The notes: generated by a model from the letters alone, not told the origin. A stretch of DNA of 64,000 nt from Halichondria panicea (GCF_963675165.1 NC_087382.1:6062315-6126314); one strand, 5' to 3'; counted from the stretch's first letter, positions 21,245 to 35,700 are shown. Made by a program: numbers and translations.

Positions 21245-24200
21245 TCACACTTCATTGCGTATGGGGCCGATTTCTGTGTGTGTAACAACAGGATAACAGT
21301 TGGCTCTTTGAGGGGGAGGGGCTGGTCTTCTGTAGTCCTCTACGGTGAGGGGGGCTAGTACGTCCAGGGCAGGCTCTCTCAGCTGGTCCGGCCTTGTGGC
21401 TGGTCTGATAATGGGAGGAGTGATGTAACGATCAGGGTCAGCTGCTTTTACTGCTTCATCAGTGTAAAGTGGTGTGCCCACAATGTCTATTTGCTCAGCT
21501 ATAAATCGTTCATTGTCATCGTTATCAATTTCAAACTGATGCATTGCCATGGTATTGTTAGGTTCTCGGTTCTTTTTGTATGCAACTTCACCAGTTGTCA
21601 AGTTTTTTGCAACTTGCTTTATCTTGAGCCATGTTTTAGTCTTCTTTAGTATGAAGTGGTGGAAATGGTAGCTGATTATTGTCACAAAGAGAATGAAAGC
21701 TATGGACATTGAAACAATGGTCAGTGTTTCTTGCTGTTGGTGTGTTTCAACAATGTATGAAGTGCCAATAGATAGAATGCCGAGATTAAGCAGAAATATT
21801 ATTTCTAGATATTTGTTAAATTGGCTTTTGTGCACTCCGTTGGTCAATGTTATCAGTCCGAATGCAATACACCCTGATGATAGAACTGGTAGAAAAGTGT
21901 TTGGAGCCATGGCAACTACTAGATTATGAGCAATCAGAGCAAAGAGGAGCAGTCCCACCCAATAGCGATGCTTAGGAGTGAATGGAGCATGGTATGCGTC
22001 CATGAAGCCAATGTACTTTGTGTTCTTGGTCCATATCATAATCTTGGAACAGCGTGGAAACCATTGTCCAAAAAAGAGCAATACAGTGAACAATCCACCG
22101 GCAATGAGGATTATGGCTGCAGCAACAAAGTGTGGAATGTGATTGGGAGTAAAGTATGGTACATTGCTGTCAAACAACCAAACAGTCTTGGTTGAACCAT
22201 CGGAATATTCCAAGACCCTGTTTTGTAGTGCAGCAACGATAAACCGTAACAATTTTGAATAAGAGAGTAAAACGAGTTTGCCTAGGGCAGCAACTGGGTT
22301 CCTGTTGGAGAGGAGCTTTGAAAATGAGTCAGAGTACATGCTCAAAATGATTATTAAGAATACTAGAAGAAACAAGTAAGCAGGAAAGACAAGTTGAAGA
22401 AGCACTTTTGATTGAGAGTTCATTCCATCGTAAAAGCATGTCTCGATTCCCAGGTCAAGATTCACCCATGATATGAAAACTGTTACAAAGTTGTTTAGTT
22501 TAGGAAAGAAAATTGCTCTATTAGCAGCTACTATGTTGGCGTAAAATATGAGGCCATGAATACTTCCAGTTGCTATAGTGATGTTGAGCACGAGAATTAA
22601 AGCAACTAGCAATATCCCAGCAAGCGCAAATGGTACTAGTAGAAGAAGGAAAAGATTAGAGCATTCTTTACAGTTTGATGTAGCCAACATAACACTGAGT
22701 CCTGATTCACATTCTCCACACAAGACACCACTTCGATTATAGGCACACTGTTTGTCAGGGCTACTTAGACTGATGTTGACTGGTTTTTCTACACAATAGT
22801 CAAATGTGCAGTTACTAACAACATACCCTACTGTTCCTGTTGTGGTATTTATGAATTCTATCCATATGTTGTTATTACTTTCCAGCTTTAAGGTTCCGTA
22901 TTTCTCAGAACAGTTTGTTATCTGATATTGTTGCAAGTCTGGATCACAGTCACACTTGCACTCAGTATCGGACTGAATAGGTTTCAGTCCAATAGGGCAT
23001 GTGCAGGGTTGAAAAGAAATATTGATAAGTTGTCTTGAAATTCCCAAATTAATGCATGGACCCTCAGCATAGAGTTCCACTTGAGCAGAGCTGTCTTGTG
23101 AGAATACATTGTACTCTAATTCTGTGCACTGATTGACAACTTCTTGTTTTGTCTGTCCTTCTTTAAGACGATCAAATCCACTCTCACTGACAACAGAACT
23201 GCGAATTGTTGCATTCATTGGATTTCCAACTTGGTCAACAGCCATAACACTGATTTTAAATGTGTGTCCCTTTTTTGGAGAAACATAGTCACTTTGTGAA
23301 TAGTTACAAAACATCACCTGCAGGGGCCTAGAGGAAATTGATAATTCGGTGGAGGATTTCATGGTGTTATTTATGTAGTCCAATCCAGATCCATTTGAAG
23401 AAATTTCATATTCAGCATTTTGACTTATTTTACACCTATCCAACAGACCTCCGTAGATGTCTGCTCCTGATTGGATAGCCGTGTTGTTAGTCATGAATGT
23501 GTTGATATAGTTCGGATTATTGTTGTCCTCCTCATACAGTTTAATTGTTTGAATGAAGCAGTCAGCAAAAATGGTGCGAGTATCATCATCTTCTGTGACC
23601 ACTCCTCCACACGCACTCCTCTGTGTGTCATCTGCCACAAAGATCCCCCCTCCGTATTGAGCCAAGTTGTTGTTAATCGTTAACTTGACATACATACCAG
23701 TTCTTTTAAATAGGTACAGTTTCGAACTTTGCTGTAGATAAACTCCACCTCCACTAGCTTTAGCTGTATTTGAATCAATGTGAATGAGTAAATTTAATAG
23801 TTGAAGATACTGCATGTATACCCCCACCATTCTCAGCAATGTTGTGAGCAATCTCACTCAGTTTATTTGGAGGAAGTGGATCACCATATGCATCTACCAT
23901 CTGCACTGATTGGAATTCAACTCTGCTAGAATATGCATAAATCCCTCCACCATTCTGTGCTGTGTTTTGATATATCTTTATTGGCTTATTTACAAAGAGT
24001 GTACTCTCTCTCAGAAATATTCCTCCTCCAAAGGTAGCCGTGTTGTTGTTGATGATAACTCCTTCTGTGTTAACGTATACTTCACTCTGGACAATGCTGA
24101 TGGCTCCTCCCAGCATACCACGATTGTTACTGAGTGTCGTAGGTCCAATAAACTCGATTCGACTATTGAAAGCATAAATGGGACCATTGTTGCTGACAAT

Positions 24201-25550
24201 ATTAATTCCAGTGAATGTTACATTTGATTGCGAAATGTTCAAACTGCGTATGTTGTTAGTAATGTTAGTGTTGTTGATGATCAAGGTGGAAGATTGGAAG
24301 ACATCAATTACCCCACCTTCATTAGCAACGTTGTTTTTAAGCTCACTGTCGGAGATGGAAACAGTACCTGAGTAAACACTGATCGCTCCACCATAGTCAG
24401 CTCTGTTGTTTGTCAGCTCACTGTTGGAGATGGACAAATTACCTGAGTCAACACTAATCGCTCCACCCTCATTAGCAACATTGTTTGTCAGCGTACTGTC
24501 GGAGATAAATACACTGCCTGAGTAAACAATATAAATCACTCCACCATAATAGTTAGCACTGTTGTTTGTCAGCTCACTGTTGAAGATGGACACATTGCCT
24601 GAGACAACATTAATCGCTCCACCACTATTGGTAGTTGCACTGTTGTTTGTCAGCATACAGCCGGAGATGGATACACTGCCTGAGTAAACACTGATCGCTC
24701 CGCCGCCGCTGTCGGCACTGTTGTTTGTCAGCTCACTGTCGGAGATGATTACACTGCTTGAAACAGCAGTGATGGCTCCACCATACTGAGAAACTTTGTT
24801 ATTTGTAAAGTTACACCAAGTGATTACTACAGTACCAGATACCACTTTTAATGCTCCTCCGTTCCTAGCACTGTTATAGTTGAACTTTGTGTTGTTGATC
24901 AGTGTGTTGTTTAAATCAATGTCAACTGCACCTCCATCATTTCTAGTGAACTCGCTATTTGTTATGTACACATCATCAACCTCAATGTGCAGTGCCCGAC
25001 CGGTGTTGTTCATAAAGAGAGTGTTCTCAATTGTTGCAGTTTGAGTATTAGCAATCTTAACAACACAGGTTTCCACCTGATTGAGTAATTTAAAGTCCGA
25101 AAAGTAGCAGTCTTTGATATAGATATCATGGGCACTGTCAATGATGATCAAACTTTGATCAAAGTTTTGTCGTCCAATATTCCCTCCAACGAAACCCAAG
25201 TCTTCAATGCTCAATTCAGTAATACTAACAAAACGTATCGCACCATTGCTATGAAATCCAATTACAGTTGTACTTGTATTCTGGCCAGTGATTTGCACAT
25301 GTGAGAAGTTACAAATCAGTAACTGCTCAGTTAGCACATGATCTCCAGGTAGAAAGCTCAAGGTGAGATTGTCTCCATCAGATAACAGGTCTGTTTGAAC
25401 AAGCTGCTCGAGAGCGAAACAGGTTCCATTTCGATACCCATTACACAAGTCAGTTGAATCCACTGGCACAATGTGATAGTGCTCACTCCTGGTAACAGTA
25501 GCTAGGGTCAGTGGCAGTACTAACCAGCTGAGAATATTTCTAGACAGCAT
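21245..25550 (-). pseudogene. Tandem copy of beta-helix membrane protein, one frameshift
   Basis: Start chosen at the ATG matching the neighbour's MLSRN (25548-25550); an in-frame ATG at 25571 is also possible. It has the same signal peptide, beta-helix array, cysteine-rich module, about nine membrane segments and proline-rich tail as 12893-17800, but fewer repeat units. Near 23780-23800 a net loss of about 8 nt relative to the neighbour shifts the frame after STIKFTHSH; the other frame resumes at HIDSNTAKASGGG. Both halves are otherwise fully open and the membrane half is very similar to the neighbour, so the damage is recent, or is an assembly error, or is bypassed in a way not visible here. 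If real, the first half could be a secreted beta-helix without membrane anchor. Confidence 0.8.
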
Positions 25551-26619
25551 ATCCATCTGCATGAGGTGCATGTATAAAGGATTGTTAGCATGGTGAAGCG
25601 AAATAGTAGACTCACAATCCGCCACTGTTGCACGGCGAACAACTGTGGCGGCTTATGAGTATAGCGAAATAGCTGCATGAGCTAGTATACATTGCATGCC
25701 CTATACGTCTCTATACTGCATGCATATAATCTTCAACTCACTTGCTAATTGATGCTGCATGCACTATCAGTTTTTGCTTCACTAAACTTTTTCAATTAAG
25801 TGCTTCCTTTATATTCAACTAATCTGTAATCAGCTGTTGCGAGTATCCTGTTTTAGAAACTCCCACATTATGATATATGATATTATGCGTGTTTGGGATC
25901 ATACCATATTTAGTAAAAACAATGACATGCATAATTATAATTATGCATGCATGTCATTGCAGTTGGACTGTTTTGACCTGATCAAGCATCAAAGCATCTA
26001 TGCATGTACCTCCATTCTGTTCAGTATAACACATCACATGATGGCATGCATGGACTCAAGCACCAGGTCCTCTGTGTGCTCCCCTGGTGAGTATACATAT
26101 ACAGACCCCCAGTGGCTGCATGTATATATATCACAATACTATGCATTAATCATGGCTGGAAGAGCCTGAGAAATAGATAACATTCTTTCTACCTGCATGT
26201 GAGGCCTTTTGACCCTATCTTAATACGTACCATATAATGTATATACATGTATGATTGGCCTATAGCGGGTAAAAATACTATAGATAGGTGCATTGCTTTT
26301 TCTCCCGTTTATAGTCTTGTTATCCCTTGTAGTTTCATTCCAATATTCTACTATACGTGCAGCGTAGCAACATATCTGTTGTTGTAAAGATTCTGCATTT
26401 GTGCTGCTTTGATCAGGTGTACATGTGCATGTGTTGATGCTGTGCTATGGCTTTTATTGCATAGTCAAAACTCATGGTGATGCATGTGCACATACTGAAC
26501 TATAATACTAATTGAAGCCACATGCATGCACGTCTGCACTGCTGTTAAAATAATTAAATGCACATTTTTGCGTCAGTTCTGATTTCCGTAAAGTTTTGCA
26601 TCAAAATTTACACGGTGTG

Positions 26620-26620
<1 letters not shown>

Positions 26621-26696
<76 letters not shown>
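26621..26696. repeat. (TG)n microsatellite
   Basis: About 37 uninterrupted TG units. Confidence 0.95.
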
Positions 26697-28454
26697 ATGT
26701 GACTGTGCGCGTTACAGTGATGGGGCATAATAGAACCTCTCTTAGCACAAAAACATATTGGCATTGCCATGCAGGTAGAAATAAGTGCTATTCAAATCCT
26801 CTGTATAGTTCAATGACAAAGAGCTAGTACCAATAATTGTACCAATAATTATTTGGCGGTTGAGAATGAATGTAATTGGTGTTTTAATTTGGCGTCTCAT
26901 GCAGGCGTTACTATGCAAAGGACGTTGTGTCCACTGGAAAACTTTAATTTGACGGTTTTTAATTTGGCGATCTACGGTAAAATTCACCAAATCACCACAA
27001 ATTAAAAAACTCATTAAAATTATGTCCAGTTATGCGGTGGTGTTTACATGCAGTTTTAGGCCACAAGTCGACATAACTGGCCATGCGTGTTAAGCTGCGT
27101 GGATTATTCATTATTAATTCTCCCGGGCCCGGGCCCTTCTATATCGCTGCCACACTTGTAGTGGTGTCACTGCATGTGATATTGTATAGCATCAACGTCA
27201 TGTGGATTCATGCACTGTCAGCAATCCACTAATTAACATCTCCATTGCCTGGCAATTATGATGGTGCATGTCTATATACTTGGCTGGCGTGCGACTTACG
27301 GTTCATATTTATTCCATTCATTATTTATTTCAAAGAGCATAGCATACAAAAGATATGGGTACCCCCTCCGATTTCAACGAAACTTGTCATAATTATACAT
27401 ACCTTACACACCCAATTTAGATCCATAATTATGTCGGTGACCCACTTACGATTTATAACTTCTGCTGCGTGCGATAATGGTTTGCTAAGTAAGCCTCTGC
27501 ATGGCCTAAAACTGCATGCATGCATGGTTTCCTACAGCAGGAATAATTATTGTTTACTTCAGTGATGTGCCCAAGCATTTTAAGCATTGCATCCTCAATC
27601 TCAATCCAATACACAAATTTGCCTCTTTCATACATGTATAGCCTAATATATGCTAATATGGTAAAAGTATATTAACCCTATAGTCTATAAGATTTTTTGT
27701 TTATATAATTATATCACAAGTCCTTAATTTACATTTCCTGCATAGTGTATGTGCATGGTTGTTGGTTCCATGCAGAGTTTTTTTGAAGTGTGTTTTAACA
27801 CTTCCCTCGTGTACATGCACAGTGTGGCTTCCTTTGTGTGTATGTCTTCTGATGGAGGAAACGTTAGAGATGAATAAACACATCCTGGATGCTAAATTTC
27901 CCTTCTTTATTTAATTGCTCATTTGTATATGTACACTGTGTAAACAACTTGCATGGTGACAAATTCGTATAATTATAGTTTTATATGACATTCCCATTTC
28001 GATAGTGCACTCCCTACACCAAGATGTCAATCGAAGAACAGCGTTCTCTCGTTTGCATAAGTTCCTCGAGTTGAAGTTCTACTCTGAGACGTATTATGGT
28101 ACTCATGCATTACCAAAGTGACCAGAACTCAGTGCATGCTCACTCTGTCCACAAACACTATAATTATGTGCAGTACTCTTACTCAAAGACAAGCTGCATG
28201 CATGGCTGCCTTCCAGTATATGAACAGGCACACACACACATAGGCACACTATACATGCACACATGCACATCAAACTAAATATGCAGCACACATCTCATCC
28301 ATCTATATACATGTACAAACAAAAGCGATTTTTTAGCTTGAGCAAATAATCGTAGCACTTTAGCAGTTATCAATGAATTCCCGTTAGAACCTCTCGCTTT
28401 TAAGACTTTGCCAGTGCAGTTATATTTCTGTTCTCACACCTCTCAAACCTCCCA

Positions 28455-28518
28455 CACATACACAGGCCAGACACGGTTGACAATTATATAGGTCAACCTT
28501 GTCTGGCCTGTGTATGTG
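28455..28518. repeat. Near-perfect 64-bp hairpin
   Basis: The arm cacatacacaggccagac pairs with gtctggcctgtgtatgtg; arms of about 27 bp carry one mismatch around an AT-rich loop. A smaller hairpin (catagatactatcaa) follows near 28575-28615. Confidence 0.8.
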
Positions 28519-28906
28519 AATGGTTCTCGGACGACTGTCCAATAGGGACTCGTTCCTCCGAAGACCATTTGTATCAACCATAGATACTATCAATTTATAG
28601 TATCTATGTATCAACACTCCTAGCCGGAGGTTCTACCTGGACTTCAAAAGAAGAAATGTGAGAACATTATGCATGTACTTGTGTAGTGCTATAACTACTA
28701 TAATCATTTTGTTTTGCACTCTTTTTCCTGTAGCATGTCATGATCATACATGGTATGTATAGTGAACTCGTGCTCGGAAATGTGAATAACACTGATATGG
28801 TGGATTTGGTCACCCTCTACAGTGAGTGCATGTATGGCTTGTTTGCATAGGTGGAATGCTAGGGAGAATTTGAAGCTTCTTGGTGTGGCTAGATAGTTGG
28901 CAGTGG

Positions 28907-29058
28907 TGTGTACATGCAGGGTTTTGCAGAATCTTTGCAATACATCCACAAAACGTTGAGTGTTCCTTATATGGTTATCTGTGTATATGACACCACAATT
29001 AATGTGATATCCATATAAGGAACGCTCTACGCCAAAGATTCTGCAAAACCCTGTGTAC
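28907..29058. mobile_element. Fold-back MITE of about 150 bp
   Basis: The left arm (gggttttgcagaatctttg, then tgttccttatatgg) pairs with the right arm (ccatataaggaac, then caaagattctgcaaaaccc). Arms are about 60 bp with small bulges. Confidence 0.75.
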
Positions 29059-29194
29059 CTTCACAGCTTTATGTGGTGTGCTATGTTGTGACCACATTCT
29101 GTTAGACAACCACTGAAGACATAATTATATCAATTAACTGTGACAGTCGGTTTCCTGTAAGTTTCCAGCTGTAATATTATACTGCTCAAGTGAC

Positions 29195-29345
29195 TGAAGA
29201 CTACAGCTGCAACATACGCTGCTGCACCGTATGTATGGCTGCACTGACCCACTGCATGTATCATCAACACACACAATGTCAACCTGCTCTGCTGTGGTGG
29301 TGGTCTCACTGCTTGTGCAGGAACGAGTGTGGTACCTAACTGGGC
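29195..29345 (+). pseudogene. 3' fragment of a cysteine-rich exon
   Basis: It matches 3226-3362, the last part of the intact cysteine-rich exon: gactacagctgcaacatacg, then tcaacacacacaatgtcaac through gcaggaacgagtgtggtacc. A small insertion near 29220 and a deletion break the frame. The downstream 3' flank also matches at 29607-29625, after an inserted stretch that contains a taccgtatag-like repeat. Together with 12400-12653 it probably represents the two ends of one disrupted exon. Confidence 0.8.
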
Positions 29346-29753
29346 GTGGCCCGGCCAACAGGACATTGTCACAGGATTTGTATCTCAGTGCAGCCCAATC
29401 AGCTAGCTATAGGTTGCAGTATTTCTAAGATAACAATAATTTTTTTTATTCACAACTCAAATACCAATATTCGTAACCGGTTCACAATTCTTTGTATACC
29501 GTATAGCAGATAATTTTCAGGGAACAAAATATTCGTGGTTCAGCAATATTGAGACATTTCGTGGATAATATTTTCGTGGTACCCACCTACACCTTACCAA
29601 TTGCTATTAATTAACTGTTGACTCAACAAAATTATTACGATTATGTATATAATTATGTACAGTGTTTAATATAACAACAGGAGTTTATGAGCAAGCATAA
29701 TTTTGCGAATTGTTAGAAATCAACACACAGTGGTGCATGTTTGTTCGTGCACT

Positions 29754-32700
29754 TCAGAGGATAATTTGGTTCTTGTAGTTGTTGGAGAGGTCTTTGTGAG
29801 GCAGCACTATTGAGTTGAGCACCATTCTCTCAGAGTGGACACTCACACCTTCACCTGTGGTATGGTGGAAGTAGCTACAGTTAATATTAACTTATTATGC
29901 CTCGGTGCGCATGCGCAAGCGAGGTATACGGTAGTGTGTTTGTGTGTGTGTGTGTGTGTTTGTGTAGACTGCTACAGCTGCTCAAGGATCAATGAAGTGA
30001 AAGTAAGAGTTTCTATAGGCTTCTAGTCATGTTTTCTTGGATTTTAATTCGTGGATTTGCAAAATAATGCTTCGTTCTCGAGTTATGCCTAGTTTTGCTT
30101 ACTTGGAATGCCATTACAGCCTTTCATGTTTGAATACTATAGCTATACATGCAGTTGTATATTTGTTATATATGATACTGGGGTGCTTTCATATTATTAT
30201 AGTGAACGTAGCGTTGGCTATACCCACGTATGTTATAATTATGGAGTTAACAAAAGCTGTAGCCATGCTGGACATAAAGTCAAAGAAGGTGGGCATTACA
30301 ATAAACATACAACGTAGCTAGAATATCATCCAGGGCACCGGCCTTTAGAATATTGATGAATGCCACACATGAATGGAGGATACATTTTAAACTGTAATTC
30401 TAATGTAAGTGTCAGAGCTTACAAGGAAGCGTGAGTTGACTGTGCATTAGCATTTCAGACAAACAAAACCTAAGAGTACATTGTAGACCAAGAGGACAAT
30501 CTTATAATCATGAGAGTACATAAATGAACTTGGAATTTGGATATCTCAATAGAGCAAAAACTTCCCTATTTTTATTTTACTCTGCAGAGCATGGTGTCTC
30601 CCTACTAACTTACCTAGTATAGTGATGCTGGGGTTGAGTCGTCCCTCCTGATTGAATAGACTCTCGCTCTGCACACTGGCCAGAGGGTCATTAGGGTTTG
30701 GATCACAGGGGTACCCCTCGACACGAGACCACTCCCCCAACACACAGTTCCACCCAACCACACTGTGCAACACGCAACTGTGGTCCTGCAGAGGAGGGGA
30801 TCGTGCGGTTACTTTGAGCTTTACATGCATAACAGTACATGCATGGTGCTGACTACAGTGAGAGCTTGAGGCCTGGCTGTAGTATAGACTAAGAGAAGGG
30901 GGACTTGCTTATAAAGTGTCAAATACAGGCTTCACTGTACAAGGAAGACTGTAATTAACTAGTGTTCAAGCTGGCGCTGTGCTAATACCTCTCGCCATGG
31001 TTTTGCTTTCGCTGAAAAGTATTAGAGTGTTATATTAGTTTCTATAATGAATTTTATATTAAAGTTAGCTTATCTATATAAAGTCACTGAGAAGAAAAGA
31101 CTTATTTATATGCATCTATTGTTGTATTATGTGGCTTACTAGGATCTCAAGAAAGAAGAAAATTGATTCTTCCAGGATCTGTAGTTCAGTGTATATAATA
31201 TCTAAGAAGAAAAGACCTGTGTACATGCATATTGTTATCTATATTGTTATATGGTAGTGATTTGTGGCTTACCAGGCCTTCAAGACAAAGATGATTCTGC
31301 CAGGAGGATCTGGATCTGGATCTTGGATATTATTTCTCACACATGGGGATTGAGCGCGCATGCGCATTACATCCACAGGAATAATTAAAGGGTGTGTCCA
31401 AAGAGATCAATTTCACAAATGGCTACTTAGCTAGCTGTTTTAACAGATATTTTCTGAATATTGTAGCTAACAAAAAGCTAGCGCTTTAGTGCAAGGCTAA
31501 CTCATATGTTGAATAGAAAGTTTGTGCAGACAGATGATGCTATGAAAGATTCTGAAGAGACTGCAACAGCCTTCAATGTGAGTCAAACTAGCCATAACTC
31601 GAGAAAGAAGCTTTAGTTTGCTAATCCACGAATCAAAATCCAAGAGAACGTGGCTAGAAGCCTATAGAAGCTGTTAGTTTTCGTCGCATTGCAACCGTTG
31701 AGCAGTTACTGCTGGAATACACACACAGACACACACACACACAGTCAGCTTTACCGTATCCCTCCTGCGGCTACGCCTCGAGGCATAATTAGTCAATACA
31801 AGAATGAAAACTAGGAAATACAAAAAAGTTGACACACATTTGCTACATGTACATCATGTATATCTGTGAGATAATTAATTTATGCACGAGACACTCAAAC
31901 ACGTAACTATCCCGAACCTGAATCTCTGCCCTGTCCAGGACAATGGCCTCCTTCACCCTAGCCCCAGGACCAATGTTGACTCCAGCTCCCACGTAGACGT
32001 TAGGACCCAGCTGTTGAGGGGGGGGGGGGGGGGAACAGGTGTAAATATGGATAACTAACTTTGCTTTTTGTGTAAAGCATGATGTGGCACATTGCTACGA
32101 TTTGAAAAGCTTATTATACACGTACAGTATTAATGCACACTTAAAAGCTTATTTTGCTTGCCTGCATGTATGCCACGTTACTATGCATGTGTACATGGCC
32201 AATCTGTATAGTACTGTCATCTAGTGGGGGGTGGGGAGCAGGAGTGAACCTTCCCCCTCAAAATGCTCAGCTCCCCCCCCCCCCAAACGTTGTAGAATAA
32301 CGAATTATCACATTAGTACTGTCTATGATGTGTAACTATAGGTCTACTGTGATGCACCAGCATGTAATAGAGGATGTGGTCAACAAATTCCGGCCAGGTC
32401 TCACATTTGCAGCCTTAAAACATCAACAAATGAGTGAGGTTTGTCTAAATAGAAGAACTAAAAGAGAGAACCATAAGTGTTGTTGTGACAAGAATTCAGT
32501 GTACACCAAGTTTGGAGATCGAGCTCCCAACTGCTACAGCTAAATCCTCCCCATGCACTCAATGATCAAACTGTCTCAAGAATAACTTCTACGAGGGGAA
32601 AGCTCAATGTGGTTGTCAGATTGAGATATTAATTATCGTCCAACATTTAATCCGTGAAACAGATATCAATTTGGTGTGGCCTTATTACATGTGTACAGTT

Positions 32701-35700
32701 TAGTCTAACCACATAATCCACAACAACCATGCAGATAATAATTATTTATGACAAGTATTTGGCGTAGCTCCCCCCCTCCACACACAAGTCATGCATGGAG
32801 CCACACACACACTTACCGTGGCAGATCTGTCCACATTGGCTGTAGGATGAATTCTAACATCACCAATGATACATGGCCCCTCGTCAGAGCTCTGTTGTCT
32901 TGCCAACAGCTCCGGATGGTTCTCACTCATTAGAGACAGATAGAGACGATTGGCATAGATTGCAGAACTGAAAGAAAAAAGTGGGGGAAGTGTTAATACA
33001 GTGTAAAGGTAATGCAAATAATTATGTTCATGATGATAATGTCATTGTGTGTATAAAGCTATTGTTAAAGCTATTGCTAATAGCTAGTAGCTTTATGTTA
33101 TGTAGCTTGACACCTCCATCGAGGCATCAGCACCTGCGGTGCTTTCATTATGCACATTACTCGAGTGACATAATTACTATAGTATACTCTTTGTGCTATA
33201 TACCGTATTACTAAAACGTTTTGCGACATATGGAAAAATTGCGAGGGTCGATTAATTCGCAACAATAAAATCGCAAAACCTAAATTAGTACTGGTAAATC
33301 ACACGATCCTTGCCAGAACACAGTAGTTAGATCGCAACGGTCAAATTTTCTGCTGATTTGGCTTAATAGCAAAGGTTTTTAACCAGCAAAATATTCTAGG
33401 AATACGGTAGCACTACATGTACATCATACCCAGCGTTCTTGACCTGGCACCAGAATCCAGTCTTCATCTTGTAGACGAACAGCTCCCCAGTGCCGGCTAA
33501 TGGAGAGAGGAGGCTTCGCTCGAGGTCAATAGTGTCCCTTGCTTGCTCCGGACTGTGTGGGGGAGGAGAGGTGTGGTTTACCGCTTAATAACTACTAAGT
33601 AAATAGCGAGAAGGGGAAAAGTTGGGTTGGGTAAATACTAAAGATAAAGGTCAGGAACCCATGTCCCAAATAAAATTAACCTCTCCACAAAGGCCATCCA
33701 TACACGTGTATATAAATAACCAAAGCCCCAACTCAATAGAAACACGTAGAAACAATTATTATCAGGGCCACCTCAAAACACGTTTTTTAGCTGTGTACAT
33801 TTAGAGGTTCCACTGTGCAAATATGTACCTTCTACATGCAACAGCTGCAAACAGAAAGGTCTTGAAACAGTATACATGCACCTACATATTACACATTATG
33901 TACCACACATTTCAGCCTATGTCTGTGTCTTTTAGTAATTATGGGTACATGTACAACCTGTACACGCCACTGCGCACAGATCATAATAAACATTGTGATT
34001 ATCTGTGTACGTATATAGCTATCCTCCTCACATGAGCTCATTCTCGTGGTTGGCTTGGAACACTTTGCCCAGTTGGTCAAACACTGCCGGTGTGAAAATG
34101 TATGCCCCAGCATTCACTATACTGCTCACAAACGTCTCGGGCTTCTCAACATAGTGCAGCACCTGAGGGCAGAGAGGGCGAAGGCCCCGGGGCGTTGAAC
34201 AAGGTCAAACTTGTGCACGAAGCATGAACAACTTTTCTTAGAGTACGAAATTTGTCTAAAACCACATTATTTTTGGCCAATGAGGATAACACCAAAAGAA
34301 ACACGAGTCTCGCACTACATTCATAGCATACATTTTCAGACTCAATGGTTCTACTGTTCAGATCGAAGTACACACACATTAAACGACATACCTTTATAGC
34401 CTGTTTTGAAATGTACAACTGTATAGCTAGTATTCAAAGGCTCACACCAAAACAACAATGTGGGTATAGATCATATGAGTACGGATTAATCGTAGCCATG
34501 ATGACATGCAGTGTACCTGATGTGTGGCGGGGTCCTCTGCAATGCAGCCATAGTTGATTGCCTGACTCTCGTTAGCCTACAAAAATAACAATAATATCGA
34601 TCATCCTCCTCTAAAAAGTACGCAGGTACAACTTTATTCATACATTGTACATTTGTAAGAGTGGTTAATCTTAAATACTGTAGAACGACTTAAGAAAGAG
34701 AAATACCGTAGAGCACGTATATTTTGAGGGTATAAATGTTCCCGGTTTTCGTTGATCAAGCATGTACCGCCAACATTTATACCCACAACTTTAATATCTG
34801 CATGCATGCTGCACAAAGGCTGCTATTCCGCGAAAAATAAATCTGTGAAAACCTTTCTAACGGTCAATCCGCGAAAGTTTATACACTTGAAATATACCCG
34901 CTATACAGTAACTAGCCAATGAATCCAGTGCGCATCATAAGAGTACATTTCATTGTTGGGAAGGTCCCTATTGCCTACTCAAATACATAATTATATGAAA
35001 TACTCAATCTAAGGAGCACCAGTTATTTATCATGACCTCACCACACCGCACTTTTGCCTCTCCCCTCCCACTACACACTACACACACCTCTGCTCCCAAG
35101 ATCACAAATCCTTTGCCCTTAGCGACTTTCTCATGGAATGCGTTCATCTCCACAACAGGAAAGTTACAACAGACGTCAGAGTGGAACACAAAGAACCCCC
35201 GGGGATTTCCCCTCATGATCTGATCGCGGAAGTGATAGATACCGCCTGCAGTACCAAGGGGGCAGTACTCTTGCAGATACCTGGAGTGGTGGGGGGGGGG
35301 GGATACAAGTATAATGTAAAAGGGTGAGTGGAGAGTTTGAATGATTTAACAAACCAAATTGTAACCACTAATTCAGGCTGCAACTCAAAAACTAGAGCAC
35401 TGAAGTGCTAACCCTCGGCTGTTGACATGAACAATAAAACCAGAGGAGTAGCAACAAAATACAATTCTATTTTTAATCGAGACCGGTAAAGGATCACTTC
35501 ATCTGCAAATATGTACATCTACCTCGAATAAAGGTCGCATGTAGAGCCAACGTGCTTCTTAGCTTTTGCTCATTTTTATACGACAACGAAGCAATCTGCT
35601 GCCACTATTAACTAATAACTTGTTGTGTGAAGGCTATCCATTGTAAACGCAGTGCTATGGCAACCAGGTAAGCAGACTCACACATTACAAACAGACAAAC

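Larger units (their letters stand above)
25551..29194. other. Intergenic region with microsatellite and hairpins
   Basis: No gene is supported. It contains the TG microsatellite at 26621-26696, a short cccgggcccgggccc palindrome near 27122, and the hairpins at 28455-28518 and 28907-29058. The promoter of the beta-helix copy should lie near its left edge. Confidence 0.5.

Noticed and set aside
21693-22195. Plus-strand open frames over the membrane part of the beta-helix copy
   Set aside because: They lie antisense to the well-supported minus-strand coding sequence and match no family.
26573-26827. Open frames of repeated cysteine-valine or histidine-threonine
   Set aside because: They are produced by the TG microsatellite and have no other protein features.
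30546-30852. Two opposing open frames near 30.7 kb
   Set aside because: The minus-strand one is GMPPA exon 10 read past its borders; the plus-strand one is its antisense.
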